Part shown: one piece after another, positions 62,505-64,000 of the stretch
How the letters are laid out: each line of letters begins with the position of its first letter
Numbering within the stretch: the first letter of the stretch is position 1
Source of the DNA: UBA1413 sp037447215
GTDB lineage: Bacteria > Bacteroidota > Bacteroidia > Bacteroidales > Prolixibacteraceae
Assembly: GCA_037447215.1 (NCBI GenBank)
Contig: JBBIHB010000007.1
Location: 44,314-108,313, forward strand
Length of the DNA stretch: 64,000 nt
Reading direction: 5' to 3'
Notes under the pieces: generated by a model
The model's input: the letters and a program-made list of their open reading frames with translations, nothing else
Databases searched by the model: none
Told to the model about the DNA's origin: nothing
Made by a program: the position numbers and the translations under genes

Positions 62505-62666
62505 ATTCTTCTCCGTCAGCCGGCGGAATAGGGATGACCAGTCGTTGTTTAAATAGCAGGTTTGTGAAAAGGTGCAGTTTCGACGCACCTTTTCACAAAC
62601 CCCTCCTATATGCCGACAATTATCTTACATGTTGTCATTCTGATCCGTCAGCCGATGGAGAAGAAT
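62505..62666. repeat. MITE-like nested palindrome
   Basis: Outer arms ATTCTTCTCCGTCAGCCGGC.. (62505-62527) and its near inverted copy (62644-62666; 19 of 23 match) flank a perfect 17-bp hairpin GGTTTGTGAAAAGGTGC (62559-62575) / GCACCTTTTCACAAACC (62585-62601) with a 9-nt loop. There is no coding sequence. The 450-bp gap 62319-62767 holds only this element. Confidence 0.75.
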
Positions 62667-62767
62667 GTCACCTTAAAAATTACTTTTTAGCCTGACAATG
62701 TGATTCCGAATTATCCTGAATGTAGTGACCTCGAATCATCAAAGTCGAGGAAATCTCATATATTCCA

Positions 62768-63553
62768 TTAATTGTTGATCCTTTTCCTTAGTTTTTGCCA
62801 TGAACCGGTAATCAGGAAACTCTCTTCCATAAACGATACCATTTCTACACAACGTTTGAAGGGAACGGAAAAGGTCAGCATGTTTTCCTTAACATACGGT
62901 CTTGCCGATACATCGAACATGCCGATCACAGCCGCTGGTTTTTCTTTCTGGCTTTCGAGGAGAGGGTATTGCACAATAGAAGCGCAACCCGCCCCGAAAG
63001 GGGCAATGTTGCCGTACATATCTTCACGGTCGTATCCCGAAAGGGTGAACAAACCCGATAGAACATCGGGTGTGGCAAAGAAGATAACCACTTCGGGTTC
63101 ATCTTTCTCTGTGAGTTTGTCCCAGCGTTTGAATACAATTTTCGATGCTTTGGCTGGAACCCATGGGGCGTTTTGCAGGAACTTTTTAACCAGTTCGGGC
63201 GATTGCAGGTAACGTTCACCTTCCATTTGTGTATTTCCGCAAGAGAGGAAATATTCAAACCCTGGGCGCAGGTTTTCTGTAAAACCCAGGTATTTCTTCC
63301 CACCACCGCACGGAACAGTTTCGTGATTAAATGCTAGTGAACGTCCTTTTCGCACCTTTGCAAGTTCGCCGATAAAACAGCCCTTTCTTTCGGCCTTTGC
63401 TACCAGTTCTGCATCTCCACTGTTATTGGAATAGAAGAACACTATGGGCAGTTCGACATTCCCGAAGTAGTGTTCCCACAATTGTTGAAAATTGTCCTTA
63501 AAAAGTAGGTCCATTGCTGAATTATTGTTTAATAAAAGGGCAAAGGTATCCAA
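62768..63553 (-). CDS. DUF169-family protein
   Basis: 261 aa. Carries LPIVFFYSNNSGDAELVAKA, CFIGELAKVRKGRSLAFN, TVPCGGGKKYLGF and PEVVIFFATPDVLSGLFTLS, all matching DUF169 proteins, which often lie near methanogenic or anaerobic energy genes; function unknown. Several conserved Cys (CGGG, GAGCAS) suggest cofactor or metal binding, unproven. Monocistronic; start ATG at 63553. Confidence 0.88.
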   Translation of the reverse strand: MDTFALLLNNNSAMDLLFKDNFQQLWEHYFGNVELPIVFFYSNNSGDAELVAKAERKGCFIGELAKVRKGRSLAFNHETVPCGGGKKYLGFTENLRPGFEYFLSCGNTQMEGERYLQSPELVKKFLQNAPWVPAKASKIVFKRWDKLTEKDEPEVVIFFATPDVLSGLFTLSGYDREDMYGNIAPFGAGCASIVQYPLLESQKEKPAAVIGMFDVSARPYVKENMLTFSVPFKRCVEMVSFMEESFLITGSWQKLRKRINN

Positions 63554-63605
63554 AAAGGAAAATCTTGGATACAGATGATATTTCCTTGTGATCAGTCATC
63601 TAAAC

Positions 63606-63636
63606 AAAAAAGGCTGCCCGATTTTTCCCGGACAGC
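63606..63636 (-). terminator. Intrinsic terminator facing leftward
   Basis: On the minus strand GCTGTCCG pairs with CGGGCAGC (7 of 8) and is followed by CTTTTTTG. It would end transcription from the broken nucleotidyltransferase gene to its right. Confidence 0.7.
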
Positions 63637-63752
63637 ATTTTAAACCATTAAATTAATTTAAAAAGTTAAGGATATGGTGTTGGAACACCTGGTCCCATCC
63701 GTTACGCAAACCTGGAAAGTATATGTGCCTTTAACTTTTACAGATAATTTTT

Positions 63753-64000
63753 TTATACAATTTCTAATCCAGTTCTTTTGACTAAATCAATCAATGGAGA
63801 ATCATCATTGCAATAAAATCTATTTTTACCTACTAAAAATGGTTCTATTTTTGAATTAATATTTCTTGTCAGTTTCCATATTTTTCCTGCCAAATAGTCA
63901 TCATCTTCATTATCAGTAACAATCATCAAATCTATATCGCTAATCTTAGATACTCCCCATACTTAGTACCACTTTTTTTAATTTTTAATTGAATTTACTT
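63753..64000 (-). pseudogene. Nucleotidyltransferase-domain fragment, frameshifted and cut by the window edge
   Basis: The minus strand from the edge reads SGTKYGEYLR in one phase, then ISDIDLMIVTDNEDDD and GKNRFYCNDDSPLIDLVKRT in the next, ending at a TAA (63753-63755). DIDL is the metal-binding motif of MNT/DNA-polymerase-beta-like nucleotidyltransferases, which often pair with HEPN proteins. The upstream GS motif lies at or beyond the edge. Very AT-rich compared with neighbours. The stretch 63640-63752 holds nothing else. Confidence 0.55.

Noticed and set aside
62352..62588. 78-aa minus-strand frame before the conserved protein
   Set aside because: Runs through the MITE-like palindrome and has no coding features.

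Overview
The window looks like a draft or metagenome-derived scaffold from an anaerobic member of the Bacteroidota, most likely Bacteroidales/Marinilabiliales-like. Supporting marks are a SusC/SusD pair, a type IX secretion sorting domain, DUF5916 and TonB receptors, promoters of the TTTG/TAnnTTTG type, a bacterial V-type ATPase and [FeFe]-hydrogenase maturation genes. A run of 10 Ns at 44003-44012 is an assembly gap. Several genes carry single in-frame stops or 1-nt shifts, which means either real decay or base-level sequence error.

Layout. 1-6173: V-ATPase operon A(partial)-B-D-I-K ending in a clear terminator; the proteolipid keeps most Na+ ligands. 6174-9404: a scrambled accessory island: palindromes, a regulator-propeller sensor remnant, an intact IS256-family element, a 5'-truncated reverse transcriptase with the motif of diversity-generating retroelements, and a scrap resembling the mnmA 3' end. 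9425-11741: AAA_14/DUF4143 ATPase under a palindromic promoter, an antitoxin-like protein, an NlpE-like lipoprotein, then a perfect 20-bp-stem hairpin and a 31-bp repeat array. 11736-16037: mnmA, a broken exported protein, a Bcp-type peroxiredoxin and a RhlE-like helicase.

16130-27893: [FeFe]-hydrogenase H-cluster maturation region. hydF leads an operon with an AmmeMemoRadiSam-type radical SAM enzyme and a tocopherol-cyclase-like gene (frameshifted). A second minus-strand operon runs TM1266-like regulator, hydG, hicB, hicA, aspA and a URO-D-family protein; hydE is divergent. A two-component system and a small Lys/Cys-rich exported protein sit between. No catalytic hydrogenase subunit is in the window. 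HydG and HydE make the Fe(CO)(CN) and diiron precursors, HydF is the scaffold, and AspA could supply ammonia for the bridging dithiolate.

27950-36880: membrane protein plus XRE regulator, then pseudogenes (oxidoreductase, DUF1573), a nucleoside-recognition membrane protein, a TonB receptor, a thioredoxin-fold protein, pirin, a methyltransferase with an in-frame stop and a serine-hydrolase remnant. 36953-45180: SusC-SusD-FadR/GntR uptake locus with an upstream calcineurin/PQQ-propeller lipoprotein. 45489-51427: TetR-controlled export operon (LolA-like, two FtsX-type permeases, ATPase, outer-membrane protein) with a visible operator and promoter. 51512-52083: DUF433/DUF5615 toxin-antitoxin pair. 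52320-60703: TldD/TldE, a secreted beta-helix protein, a CBM9-like protein and a DUF5916 barrel. 60784-64000: IS66 and GNAT remnants, conserved proteins, a MITE-like palindrome and a broken nucleotidyltransferase at the edge. I found no tRNA, rRNA, CRISPR array or riboswitch.
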